Positions 16,644-24,722 of a stretch of 64,000 bases of DNA are shown here, piece by piece. A program made the position numbers and the translations under genes. The stretch lies in the NCBI RefSeq assembly GCF_902364365.1, contig NZ_CABJDN010000009.1:261182-325181 (forward strand), given 5' to 3'. Source of the DNA: Bacteroides intestinalis (GTDB taxonomy: Bacteria > Bacteroidota > Bacteroidia > Bacteroidales > Bacteroidaceae). The notes beneath the pieces were generated by a model. The model searched no databases. It was given only the letters and a program-made list of their open reading frames with translations, and was not told the origin of the DNA. Position 1 is the stretch's first letter, and each line of letters starts with the position of its first letter.

Positions 16644-17511
16644 ATGAAAATGAAAACCAAGCAGAAAATAGCTGTCCCTATATTGGCAGACAGAGAAGTA
16701 TTTGACTACCTCAAGGAGAAAGTCGGTGAACGAAAAACAAAGACAGAAGCCTTCTGTGATTTATTGGATAAATCTTTGGCAGGTTTTGTTTCCCCTTTTT
16801 TTAAGGAACAAAGGCTACGAACTTCAACCCAACCAGTGCCACGTGACTGTTTCTGACCTTTCATCGGAATGGCATTGGCATAGGGCTACTGTCCGTTCTT
16901 TTTTGGATGTAATGGAAGAGTTCGGCTTGTTGAATCGCATCCGGCTTTCCAAAAGCGTCATCATTACCATGACTGTGCAAACCAGCCAATCCACGGAGTC
17001 TTGCAATGGACAGAAGAAGTTGAACCTTGCAGAACAGCTACGTGAGGCATTGTCCGATTGGATAATCGGCAAAGTGTCCCTTGACGAGATCGGAATCAAG
17101 TGTGAGCAACTTGTTCGTCGGGCAATGGATGAAGCTGGCATATGCGATAGCTGCCCATCTCCGGACAGTATCATTCGCATCAATCCGGCAGCGGATGATG
17201 ATGAACGAGCTGTCAAGATTCGTATGGTAGCTTTGGAGTGCATTACATTTGCCGCTATACAACGGGCACTGCGTAAGTCGAGATTCGATGACAGTACAGA
17301 GTTTATGGACTACTTCCGATTGGAATTGTATGGGGACTGGACAGGACTTATTGCAACTTCGAAAGGTATTGCCGGGCTTATTCTTGATGTAGATAGGGAT
17401 GAAAATTCCGATTATGATGAAGATGACAGGGAGTTCCTTAAAACGCTTTTTAAGCCTTTTCTGGCATTTGCGGCAAAGGCACAGGAGGCAACGTATCAGA
17501 TTGGAGGTTGA
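16644..17511 (+). pseudogene. DNA-binding-like protein split by a frameshift at a T7 run
   Basis: The first frame (from ATG 16644) reads KIAVPILADREVFDYLKEKV through SLAGFVSPFF. The continuation lies one frame over: RNKGYELQPNQCHVTVSDL, then WHWHRATVRSFLDVMEEFGL, which looks like a winged-helix domain. The break is at the seven T residues at 16796-16802. Removing one T would give a continuous 288-aa protein. Alternatives are a sequencing indel, a true pseudogene, or slippage giving two products. It lies immediately upstream of the candidate oriT and relaxase, where accessory mobilisation proteins usually sit. Confidence 0.65.
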
Positions 17512-17717
17512 AAACAGAATGTATAACCGCAACAATCCACTTTTGTATCCAGTGAAGCCCCCCTGCCAGTTATAGAAGGCATCCGGGCTTGCCCGCCTGC
17601 CACGAACAAAGGGAAGGGGGAGCCTAATACCCCACCTGCCTGACGTTGGTGGGAAGGGTGTCCGAACAAGCAGCAAGCTGGGACACGGTAGATTGTCCGA
17701 AACAATATGAAAAACGT
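17512..17717 (+). other. Candidate origin of transfer (oriT) upstream of the relaxase
   Basis: This non-coding 206-bp GC-richer gap directly before the mob gene carries several inverted repeats: CGGGC/GCCCG near 17585, CCCACC/GGTGGG (17631-17636/17648-17653) and TGTCC/GGACA (17659-17663/17681-17685). The last hairpin is followed by CGGTAGATTGTCC. Position next to a MobV-type gene and the hairpin cluster are the only evidence; the nic site was not identified. Confidence 0.45.
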
Positions 17718-19175
17718 ATGGCAAATCAAAAACAGGTACTCGACGTGCAGGTGTCGAAAGGGATTACCACCGCCCAAAGTAATGAACATCTGCGTGACCG
17801 TAGTGAAAAGGCAGAGAAGTACGCTATGAGTAAGGGAAATTATGATCCTACGCGTAAACGGCTGAACTTCGAGATTGCGCCCGGAGGTAAAATACATCCC
17901 ATCGACACAAGCCGTAGCATTCCCAAACGGATGGCGGACATATTAAGTCACCGTGGAATCAAAGATCCTAATGAGGGGCTGCTCGAGCCAAAATACCGCA
18001 CGGTGGTAAATATCATCTTCGGCGGTTCACGGCAGCGAATGCAGGAACTTGCTTTCGGTACGCAACAGGTGGACTTTGAAAAAGGTGCGGACAATACCCG
18101 CATCGAACGGAAGCGTGACATTGAACGCTGGGCCAAGGATGTTTATTCATTCGTTTGTGGCAGATATGGTGAGCAGAACATCGCTGCATTCATTGTACAT
18201 CTGGATGAATTGAACCCGCATATCCACTGTACGCTTCTGCCAATCAAGGATAGTCGCTTTGCGTACAAGGAAATCTTCGCCGGTAAGGATAAGTTTGAAT
18301 ATAGTGCAAGAATGAAACAACTTCATACGGACTTTTTCGCAGAAGTCAATACAAAGTGGGGAATGTCAAGAGGAACAAGCATATCCGAAACGGGTGCACG
18401 GCACAGAACGACTGAGGAATACCGCCGAATGTTGTCTGAAGAGTGTACAACAATCGAGGATAATATCAAACTCCATCAACAGGTATTGGGTGAACTTCAA
18501 TCAGACATCCGGTTGGCAGAACGCAGAGTCAAAGGGCTTACGACAATGGTTAGCAATCTTGAAAAGCAGAAAACTGAAAAAGAAACCTTGTTATCGGCAG
18601 CCGAGTACAATTTAAAAGAAAACAAAGGCAATGCGGCAGAATTGGCAATCCAAATACAAATGTTGGAAAAAGAGCTGCAAGGAATCATCAGGCAACTGGC
18701 AGACAAGCAGGAAAAGTTGCAGACGGCTGACCGGCAACTCATCGAACTGAAAAAGGATATGGGAGCCATTGAAGAACGTACCGAAGAACTCAAAGAGGAG
18801 GCCTATCAATATTCCCGTGATGTACACTCCAAAGTGGATAGCTTGTTTAAAGACGTCCTACTGGAGAGTGTAATCAGCGAGTATCGTAACGCATCGGCAC
18901 AAATGAATGTTTCAGAACGGCAGCTCTTTGACGGTTCACTGGTACAGTCTATCGCCGAGCGGGGTACGGAAATCATGCACTGTGCGACAATGCTATTTCT
19001 CGGAATGGTAGATGATGCCACTACATTTGCCGAATCACATGGTGGTGGAGGCGGAGGGAGTGACCTCAAATGGGGACGCGACGAGGACGAGGACAATCGA
19101 GCATGGGCACTTCGCTGTATGAGGATGGCGAGCCGCATGATGCGCTCGACTATCGGCAAGAAATCTAAACGGTAA
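17718..19175 (+). CDS. MobV-type relaxase (Pre/Mob family)
   Basis: This relaxase would nick oriT and pilot the transferred strand. From the ATG at 17718 it reads MANQKQVLDVQVSKG, then SNEHLRDR (the N-terminal mobilisation motif region), and has the metal-binding motif HLDELNPHIHCTLLP near residues 161-171. Residues about 230-390 form a long coiled coil, and a glycine run (HGGGGGGSD, near 440) precedes a basic tail. A length of 485 aa is usual for Bacteroidales MobV proteins. An upstream in-frame start at 17646 would extend into the hairpin-rich oriT candidate and is rejected. Confidence 0.85.
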   Translation: MANQKQVLDVQVSKGITTAQSNEHLRDRSEKAEKYAMSKGNYDPTRKRLNFEIAPGGKIHPIDTSRSIPKRMADILSHRGIKDPNEGLLEPKYRTVVNIIFGGSRQRMQELAFGTQQVDFEKGADNTRIERKRDIERWAKDVYSFVCGRYGEQNIAAFIVHLDELNPHIHCTLLPIKDSRFAYKEIFAGKDKFEYSARMKQLHTDFFAEVNTKWGMSRGTSISETGARHRTTEEYRRMLSEECTTIEDNIKLHQQVLGELQSDIRLAERRVKGLTTMVSNLEKQKTEKETLLSAAEYNLKENKGNAAELAIQIQMLEKELQGIIRQLADKQEKLQTADRQLIELKKDMGAIEERTEELKEEAYQYSRDVHSKVDSLFKDVLLESVISEYRNASAQMNVSERQLFDGSLVQSIAERGTEIMHCATMLFLGMVDDATTFAESHGGGGGGSDLKWGRDEDEDNRAWALRCMRMASRMMRSTIGKKSKR

Positions 19176-19228
19176 ATGGCATACGCCTTACACCAGATTA
19201 AAAGTATAACTAATGAAATCATTGGAAT

Positions 19229-20671
19229 ATGACGAAACAAATTATTTTCATCTTCGCTTTGCTCTGCACGTTGCAGGCACAAGCAAGTGTACAACCCGTA
19301 CAGAAGGACACTGTACGACACACTATTCATTATGAAGTAGCGGAATTGCTTCAACCGATGCAGCCCGTCTATCTCAACGGGGTGCTACTTCCGGCATCTC
19401 GAACCGGCAACTGGTTTGTTAGCATATCCGGAGGTGCGACAGTTTTTCTTGGTACACCTCTCGGTTGTGAAGACCTTTTTGGACGAGTGAAACCTTCGTA
19501 CAGCCTCGCCGTCGGCAAATGGTTTACTCCTTTGGTCGGCGCAAGGGTAAATTATAGTGGCTTGCAGTTTAAGGATGCACAATTATCTACGCAGGACTAC
19601 CATTATATCCATGCAGATCTCCTGTGGAATCTCCTTGGACGCAGATATGCCCGACAGGAACAGGTACGTTGGAGGCTTGCACCCTTTATGGGTGTCGGTC
19701 TGCTACATAACGCCACCAACGGGAACAATCCCTTTGCGCTTTCTTACGGCATACTAACACAATACCGTATTTCCAAACGGGTTAGTGCTATGCTGGAACT
19801 CTCTAACACAACTACATTCCAGGATTTCGACGGATATGGCTATCCAAACCGTCTGGGCGATCACATGCTTTCGCTGACTGCCGGATTCACCTTTCATCTC
19901 GGTAAGGTCGGCTGGAAGCGCGCGGTGGATACGGCACCATACATCCATCGGAACGAACTGCTTGTCGATTATGGCAACTTCCTTTCGGAGGAGAACAGGC
20001 GTTATGTGGGACGTCACAATCAAGATAAGCGAACACTCGTGGAATTAAAGAAAATTCTGGAAATCGAAGGACTACTCGATACATATAGCCATATCTTTGA
20101 CAACGACGATATAACCGGATGCAGATATCCTATAAATAATTATAGCGGTTTGAACTCGCTTCGTGCAAGATTGAAGCATAGCTATTGGGACGGGTCGTCA
20201 CCTCTTGACACGACTATTCTTCAGACAGAGAATGGAAAGCCATCATATAATTACACGGCTTCCCGAAATGTGCAGTCCGCCCATCAGGACACCCTCGCTA
20301 TGGATTCCACGGTTCTTTCATACGCTGATGGAGAGTGCATCGGTACACCCATCTATTTCTTTTTTGCTCTCAATACGACACATCTGACGGATACCTCACA
20401 GAGGCTTAATCTTGACGAACTGGCTCGTGTAGCTAAGAAATACAGTTTATCCGTGAGGGTAACTGGTGCTGCTGACAGTTCTACAGGAACATCAAGTATC
20501 AATGATTCTTTGAGTATATCGAGAGCAGGTTTTATTACCGCAGAACTGGAACAACGTGGAATACCAGCCAAGCGGATTATCAGAGTTAGCAAAGGTGGAA
20601 TTGCCGACTATACGCCCGTGGAAGCCAACAGACATACGAAAGTGGAGTTGTTTTTTCCAAAAGCGAAATAG
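19229..20671 (+). CDS. Outer-membrane barrel protein with OmpA-like C-terminus
   Basis: A signal peptide (residues 1-21, ending LQAQAS) leads into a beta-barrel-like region with alternating hydrophobic strands (about 45-225; WFVSISGGATVFLG, WRLAPFMGVGLLH, MLSLTAGFTFHLG). The last 110 residues resemble the OmpA peptidoglycan-binding domain (IYFFFALNTTHLTD, SLSISRAGFITAELEQRGI, PVEANRHTKVELFF). It would link the outer membrane to the wall. It follows the relaxase by 53 bp, so it may be a mating-associated surface protein. A strong terminator follows. Confidence 0.8.
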   Translation: MTKQIIFIFALLCTLQAQASVQPVQKDTVRHTIHYEVAELLQPMQPVYLNGVLLPASRTGNWFVSISGGATVFLGTPLGCEDLFGRVKPSYSLAVGKWFTPLVGARVNYSGLQFKDAQLSTQDYHYIHADLLWNLLGRRYARQEQVRWRLAPFMGVGLLHNATNGNNPFALSYGILTQYRISKRVSAMLELSNTTTFQDFDGYGYPNRLGDHMLSLTAGFTFHLGKVGWKRAVDTAPYIHRNELLVDYGNFLSEENRRYVGRHNQDKRTLVELKKILEIEGLLDTYSHIFDNDDITGCRYPINNYSGLNSLRARLKHSYWDGSSPLDTTILQTENGKPSYNYTASRNVQSAHQDTLAMDSTVLSYADGECIGTPIYFFFALNTTHLTDTSQRLNLDELARVAKKYSLSVRVTGAADSSTGTSSINDSLSISRAGFITAELEQRGIPAKRIIRVSKGGIADYTPVEANRHTKVELFFPKAK

Positions 20672-20712
20672 AAATTTCGCATAATTGATGTTTAACTTTG
20701 TCATAATCAATG

Positions 20713-20745
20713 AAGCCTCTCCGCTGTGAAGCGAAGAGGCTTTTT
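20713..20745 (+). terminator. Rho-independent terminator of the mobilisation operon
   Basis: AAGCCTCT (20713-20720) pairs with AGAGGCTT (20735-20742) and is followed by a T tract. It lies about 40 bp after the OmpA-like gene and ends that operon. Confidence 0.8.
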
Positions 20746-20800
20746 CGATATGGTACACGTGAAGTTCGCCATTTTCCTACTGTCAGAACCAGAATGAAAA

Positions 20801-20974
20801 TTATTTCGATGCTTCAAGTGACTCTTTTCTGAACTGTTTGAGAAGTTTTTCAAGTTCAAGTGATACTTTGCGGGCACGAGTTCCGGCAGCTTTGTTGCCT
20901 TTCTCCATCTGGAGGTTGGCATCTTTTGAGAATTGATCGAACAATTCACAGATTTGTGTAAATGTTTTTTCCAT
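20801..20974 (-). CDS. Histone H1-like (Hc1 family) DNA-binding protein, 57 aa
   Basis: The minus strand encodes a 57-aa protein starting MEKTFTQICELFDQFSKDA and continuing with KGNKAAGTRARKVSLELEKL, the hallmark of the small Bacteroidales histone H1/Hc1 family. It would bind DNA through its lysine/arginine-rich helix and may act as a nucleoid-associated protein. It is short for most gene finders but very typical of the family. A -7 box (TATCTTTG) lies 33 bp upstream. It sits convergent to the mobilisation operon, so the element carries its own nucleoid protein. Confidence 0.85.
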   Translation of the reverse strand: MEKTFTQICELFDQFSKDANLQMEKGNKAAGTRARKVSLELEKLLKQFRKESLEASK

Positions 20975-21006
20975 TGTTATGTTCTTAATATTATATAATA
21001 CGCTGG

Positions 21007-21014
21007 CAAAGATA
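21007..21014 (-). promoter_or_regulatory. -7 box of the H1-like gene
   Basis: TATCTTTG on the minus strand, with T-rich DNA (TTTTTGC) just upstream, 33 bp before the start codon. Confidence 0.6.
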
Positions 21015-21059
21015 GCAAAAATATTTTTTTAGGACTTATATTAGCTCTGTTATATATTT

Positions 21060-21443
21060 CGCCTATAATATGATACCCCTTTTTATGTTTTTCCATTCTG
21101 AGTATTCCCTTATCGCACCATCGGCAAATCTGGCCGAAGAGATTTTATATGCAAAGGTACAGTGTCCGGACGATTGTCAAGCACCGCTATGCTAACGGTT
21201 CCTGGATATTTTACGGCAGCCTTCCTCAAATCAAAGATTGACTTTCAGTCCCCTTCTCATTGCAAGGTATAAAAGGACAAGCCTGCTTCTGCTCTTACAT
21301 TCGAAGGTTGGGTATTCCGTTCCATTCCATTTACTGTTTACTTGTCTTATCGCCCTTATTCCACTGTTAATCCTGCATAAAAATCAATCCCCGGCAAGAA
21401 GCCGAAAGAGCTTCAAGCAAAGGGAAATAATAAATCAAAGAAT
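21060..21443 (+). promoter_or_regulatory. Structured leader, member 7
   Basis: Motif CCCCTTTTTATG at about 21075. Leftward promoter TTG-N18-TACCTTTG (-7 at plus 21152-21159). Core GGCAGCCTTCC with an AAATC-type stem. The start module GCATAAAAATCAATCCCC is followed by a GAAGC/GCTTC hairpin (21398-21402/21410-21414) and AAAGGGAAATAATAAA. It is closely similar to leader 8 over both the leftward-RNA start and the start module. Confidence 0.7.
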
Positions 21444-21914
21444 ATGGGAAAATACGATTTTATCAAGTTGGGTAATCTTCTTTATTGGCATGACCCAGAT
21501 AGTGGTCTGTCTAATGGGGTTTACCAAGTGGCTTCTATTCCGGAAAACATTGAAGAGGATAGCGTTATTTTGATTGCATCTGATACTTCGGAAGCGGAGG
21601 TTTTTCCTTCTGAATTATCACCGATACATACCGGTAGAAGTCATAAAGAAGACTTTTTGCGTTGGAAAACAGAACGTGAAGCTGAAGGTATTGAGTTTTA
21701 CGACCACCTTTCCAAGGTGATGGATACGGAAAACGACTTGAGTGTGGGAGATATGGTGGCGTTTACAAACGATTATGGAGTGATATTTGGACCTTGTGAG
21801 GTCTTAGCTTTTGGGAATCTCTGTAATAGTGGCAGATGTGTATATATTGACAGTGATTCTTATTGGTTTCCTAACCGTCCCGACCAACTCACCATCATGA
21901 GAGGTGCGGAATGA
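21444..21914 (+). CDS. Hypothetical protein, 156 aa
   Basis: Opens MGKYDFIKLGNLLYWHDPD and has a conserved-looking beta-rich C-terminus (LSVGDMVAFTNDYGVIFGP, YIDSDSYWFPNRPDQL), suggestive of a small SH3-like or barrel fold. No known motif. Behind leader 7 and followed by an ATCCACC/GGTGGAT hairpin. Function unknown. Confidence 0.65.
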   Translation: MGKYDFIKLGNLLYWHDPDSGLSNGVYQVASIPENIEEDSVILIASDTSEAEVFPSELSPIHTGRSHKEDFLRWKTEREAEGIEFYDHLSKVMDTENDLSVGDMVAFTNDYGVIFGPCEVLAFGNLCNSGRCVYIDSDSYWFPNRPDQLTIMRGAE

Positions 21915-21923
21915 CAATAACAT

Positions 21924-22089
21924 ATCCACCTGTAGCCAAAGCGGGTGGATAGCATTTCCTTGTATTGTATATTCAGCCCGATTACTCTTATAGCCATGCT
22001 CCACCGAACTCCCACAACCGGTCCTATTCCTTTTTTACTCGTCGTACTCCGTTTCTAAACAGTATAACACATTTATTGGCCTGACATTC
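21924..22089. promoter_or_regulatory. Left half of a leader element (array only)
   Basis: ATCCACC/GGTGGAT hairpin (21924-21930/21944-21950) followed by CTCTTATAG and CTTTTTTAC motifs, clearly similar in order and sequence to 23394-23515. The promoter, core hairpin and start module expected to the right are missing, and the truncated Api92-like gene follows directly. This looks like a deletion scar. Confidence 0.55.
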
Positions 22090-22446
22090 TTGAAATTCAC
22101 AACGGAAACGGCTTGGTTTCCGTGTGATGAAACACTTGAACTGGTATGTGAGAAATTCCCAACACTATGTTATTTCTATCAATCGGAAGAGTCGGGTCTG
22201 GCGGAGTACTGGACAAATGACCAAGAGAGTAAATACTTTCCCGAAAAGTACATTGCAGACCTATGTACTCCAGACGACAAATGGTACAAGGAATATTTTG
22301 TCAACCAGACAGAAGTATTCAAGTGGTTTGAGGTGATAAGCGGTCAGTCTGTCGAATCAATAACAGAAATTCTTGCTATTGCCGAACAACGGAAAGATGA
22401 AAACGACAATTCTTTCTGTAACATCTATGAATATGCCGCAGGCTAA
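22090..22446 (+). pseudogene. Truncated Api92/YubB-like protein (C-terminal part)
   Basis: The frame begins without a good start (TTG) at FTTETAWFPCDETLELVCEK and continues FPTLCYFYQSEESGLAEYW. This matches the C-terminal half of the Api92-like family: compare FDTAWEGVPLLIQTLSEIFP in the full-length protein encoded at 12223-12903. The N-terminal half and the right half of its leader are absent, so a deletion probably fused the leader array to the gene remnant. It may be untranslated. Confidence 0.6.
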
Positions 22447-22539
22447 GACTAATCCGATGCAGAAAACGAAATGACGGTATGCTGACAGCGTGCAGCGAAC
22501 TATCATTATCCGATAAGCTTCTCTGATTTCATGCAGATT

Positions 22540-22885
22540 GGAGACTTTGTCGCCTTCAGTCCTTTTATACAGTCTCAGAGTGCTTCTCCAGTCTTTTATA
22601 GATATTCTTTATATCGCACATCGGCAGTTCTTATCTGAGAGATTTTGTATGCAAAGATACAGCTTTAGAATGGTCGTCAAGTAACGCTGCGCTAACAGTT
22701 CCCGGATACTTGTGGCAGCCTTCCGCATATCGAAGATTTGGGTATTCCACTTCATTCCATTCACTGTTTACTTGCCTTATCCATCCTTTCCTTGCTGTCA
22801 ATTTCGCATAAAAATCATTCCTGACAAGAAGCCGAAAGAGCTTCAAGTAAAGGGAATAAAGTTTAATCATTTAAATTTCAAAATT
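22540..22885 (+). promoter_or_regulatory. Structured leader, member 8
   Basis: Array CCTTTTATAC, CTTTTATAG and CTTTATAT (22559-22615). Leftward promoter TTG-N18-TATCTTTG (-7 at plus 22652-22659). Core GGCAGCCTTCCGCATATCGAAGATTTGGGTATTCC region near 22720. Start module GCATAAAAATCATTCC with GAAGC/GCTTC hairpin (22828-22832/22840-22844) and AAAGGGAATAAAG. Confidence 0.7.
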
Positions 22886-23371
22886 ATGCACAGCCGAATT
22901 TTTCAGATTTCTAAAATGTGGATAGAAAAAGAAAACTATCTGAATGAAGACACTCTCCATCAAGGAGATGGCAGTTTCTATGACTATTGTGCGGAGATAG
23001 ATGACGAAGAACGTAAGGAGGATATTCGTTATTTGGTCAATACTGCTCTACCAAAAGATATGTTCGAACTTGTAGGTGATGACACCATACGCTACATTGG
23101 TGGTGTGGAACAATGGAAAGAGAACTTTGTGACTAACATCCGTAAGAAAGCTGAAGCTATTACGACGGAAAATATGTTGGAGTTTGTAGGCCCTGTTTAT
23201 CAACTTGAAAAGGCATTGGAAAATCCATTGGATATTGCGTATCATTTCTATTTGGACGGAGAGGGATACCAGTCATTTGCCGAAAAATCTTTTGCATTTA
23301 TGGAGTTTGTCTGTACGCTTGAACCGGGAACGATACTCTATATCGGAGGAGTCATCGACTATCACTTCTGA
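22886..23371 (+). CDS. Hypothetical protein, 161 aa
   Basis: Starts MHSRIFQISKMWIEKENYL at the ATG right after leader 8. A central acidic helical stretch (DYCAEIDDEERKEDIRYL) and RYIGGVEQWKENFVTNIRKK lead to a beta-rich end (TLEPGTILYIGGVIDYHF). The architecture resembles small uncharacterised proteins of Bacteroidales elements. No motif allows a functional call. Followed within 25 bp by a strong GC hairpin. Confidence 0.65.
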   Translation: MHSRIFQISKMWIEKENYLNEDTLHQGDGSFYDYCAEIDDEERKEDIRYLVNTALPKDMFELVGDDTIRYIGGVEQWKENFVTNIRKKAEAITTENMLEFVGPVYQLEKALENPLDIAYHFYLDGEGYQSFAEKSFAFMEFVCTLEPGTILYIGGVIDYHF

Positions 23372-23393
23372 TACTCCATATAATTTTTTTAAA

Positions 23394-23417
23394 GCCACCC
23401 GCAACTCAAGCGGGTGG
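23394..23417 (+). terminator. GC-rich hairpin after the 161-aa gene
   Basis: CCACCCGC (23395-23402) is perfectly inverted at 23410-23417. It marks both the end of the rightward gene and the far end of the leftward RNA predicted from leader 9; the T tract is weak on either strand. Confidence 0.6.
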
Positions 23418-23429
23418 TTATCATCTTCC

Positions 23430-23802
23430 TATATAACAGTCCGGTTACTTTTATAGACCATGTTCTGCCGAACCTCTGTTACCAATTCACAGCCTCTTTT
23501 ACCGATTCTATATTACCTGTTCTAATTGTATTACATTCTCACAGTCCCGACATGCACCATTGTTTGTTTCGTGCGCAAAGGTACGGTGGCAAACGATGTT
23601 CAAGTACCGCTGTTGCTACCTGAAATGAAATTTGACGTAACCTTCCGCAATCACAGATTCCGGTATTCATAAAATTTCATTCCGGTTACTTGCTCATAGT
23701 TCTTGCATCCACCGTTGAAAATGCACATGAAACAACCTCTTGGGTAAAGTCGGAAGGCTTCAAGAAGAGGGAAATAAAAAACAACTTAAAAAAATAAATG
23801 CA
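23430..23802 (+). promoter_or_regulatory. Structured leader, member 9
   Basis: Array with ACTTTTATAG and CCTCTTTTACCG. Leftward promoter TTG-N17-TACCTTTG (-7 at plus 23576-23583). Core ATGAAATTT/AAATTTCAT (23625-23633/23672-23680) enclosing CCTTCC and a CAATC/GATTC-type stem. Start module CCTCTT (23737-23742) pairing with AAGAGG (23766-23771) around AAGTC/GGCTT. The outer stem differs in sequence from leader 5 yet keeps pairing. Confidence 0.75.
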
Positions 23803-23997
23803 ATGAGAACTAAAACACTCTACAGATGCGATGCACAGAAAATAGACATCAGTCGTTTCCCTAACTTTCACATAACAGGAAGTATAACCGGAATGAAGAA
23901 ACTCTATTATGGCAAGAATGCTCTATTGGTACGTTGCGGAAGCTGGATTTACAACGTGTCAAGTGAACCCGAAGTTTATTATAATATAGCACATTAG
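23803..23997 (+). CDS. Hypothetical protein, 64 aa
   Basis: Reads MRTKTLYRCDAQKIDISRF, then ITGMKKLYYGKNALLVRCG. The start at 23803 directly follows the start module of leader 9; an upstream in-frame start would lie inside that structure. It ends 4 bp before the next gene, so the two are co-transcribed. Small beta-rich protein of unknown function. Confidence 0.6.
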   Translation: MRTKTLYRCDAQKIDISRFPNFHITGSITGMKKLYYGKNALLVRCGSWIYNVSSEPEVYYNIAH

Positions 23998-24001
23998 TAG
24001 T

Positions 24002-24286
24002 ATGAAAAAAGGTTATAAAAAAGATTTTCAGAGTTGGAAAGGTATAGTAACTCTAAAATTACTTTGCTGCAATATAGCAGCAGGTCGTTTTGATTGGAAG
24101 AAATATTGTACGCCACAGCCTTATTGTGGTCAGGAGATTTGCGTTATACCGCTACATTGTTCTTATGGACAGATAGGCTACACTGTGTATTTCCCTTATT
24201 CTGATATGCCGGAAGTGGAATACGATTGGGAAATGAACAAATTAACTATTGACAAAGAGAATTGGGAGAATTATTTACAGAATTAA
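24002..24286 (+). CDS. Hypothetical basic protein, 94 aa
   Basis: Starts MKKGYKKDFQSWKGIVTLKL and contains three cysteines. Close spacing on both sides (4 and 10 bp) puts it in a three-gene operon behind leader 9. Aromatic-rich C-terminus (GYTVYFPYSDMPEVEYDWEM). No recognised domain. Confidence 0.6.
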   Translation: MKKGYKKDFQSWKGIVTLKLLCCNIAAGRFDWKKYCTPQPYCGQEICVIPLHCSYGQIGYTVYFPYSDMPEVEYDWEMNKLTIDKENWENYLQN

Positions 24287-24296
24287 TATTAAAAAT

Positions 24297-24668
24297 ATGG
24301 CACAGAATTTTTATACCAAATGGCAGAACGCAATCCTTGCAGATGCAGGAGTCTATGTTTCAAAAAAATACCGCAGTTTCCAAACGGCCTTAGTACGTGA
24401 GATTTCCAAGTACGCAACAGCCGTTGGCGCAAAAGTAACATTCAACTTAAAGGGGCATTATAATACCTCTTGTTTCATAGAACGTAACGGTAAATTCGTT
24501 TACATCAGTCACTCTTCCGGTTTGTCCCGAATGGGTAGCGGTGTAAAAATAGAACTCGATTCTTTCTTAATCCGGACAGCCCAACACGCGAAAGATTACA
24601 GAGGGGGACATAATCAGTATTGCGATATAACAAATTTACAGTCTATGATAGATAATTTGTTAGAGTAA
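24297..24668 (+). CDS. Hypothetical protein, 123 aa
   Basis: The ATG at 24297 gives MAQNFYTKWQNAILADAGV, then SRMGSGVKIELDSFLIRTA and AKDYRGGHNQYCDITNLQ. The mixture of an N-terminal helix and a beta-hairpin core (KVTFNLKGHYNTSCFIER) may be a nucleic-acid or protein binding domain, but no family is recognised. Last gene of the leader-9 operon; a strong terminator follows. Confidence 0.6.
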   Translation: MAQNFYTKWQNAILADAGVYVSKKYRSFQTALVREISKYATAVGAKVTFNLKGHYNTSCFIERNGKFVYISHSSGLSRMGSGVKIELDSFLIRTAQHAKDYRGGHNQYCDITNLQSMIDNLLE

Positions 24669-24692
24669 TAAAATAAATTCAAGAAAAGGTAC

Positions 24693-24718
24693 GGAGCAAA
24701 CAGCTCCGCATCTTTTTC
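24693..24718 (+). terminator. Rho-independent terminator, convergent with ardC
   Basis: CGGAGC (24693-24698) and GCTCCG (24704-24709) with an AAACA loop, followed by CATCTTTTTCC. It separates the rightward operon from the leftward ArdC gene whose stop is at 24723. Confidence 0.75.
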
Positions 24719-24722
24719 CGTT

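Noticed and set aside
17038..17897. Minus-strand frames opposite the frameshifted gene and oriT region.
   Set aside because: They are shadows of the sense genes and of GC-rich hairpins, with no family features.
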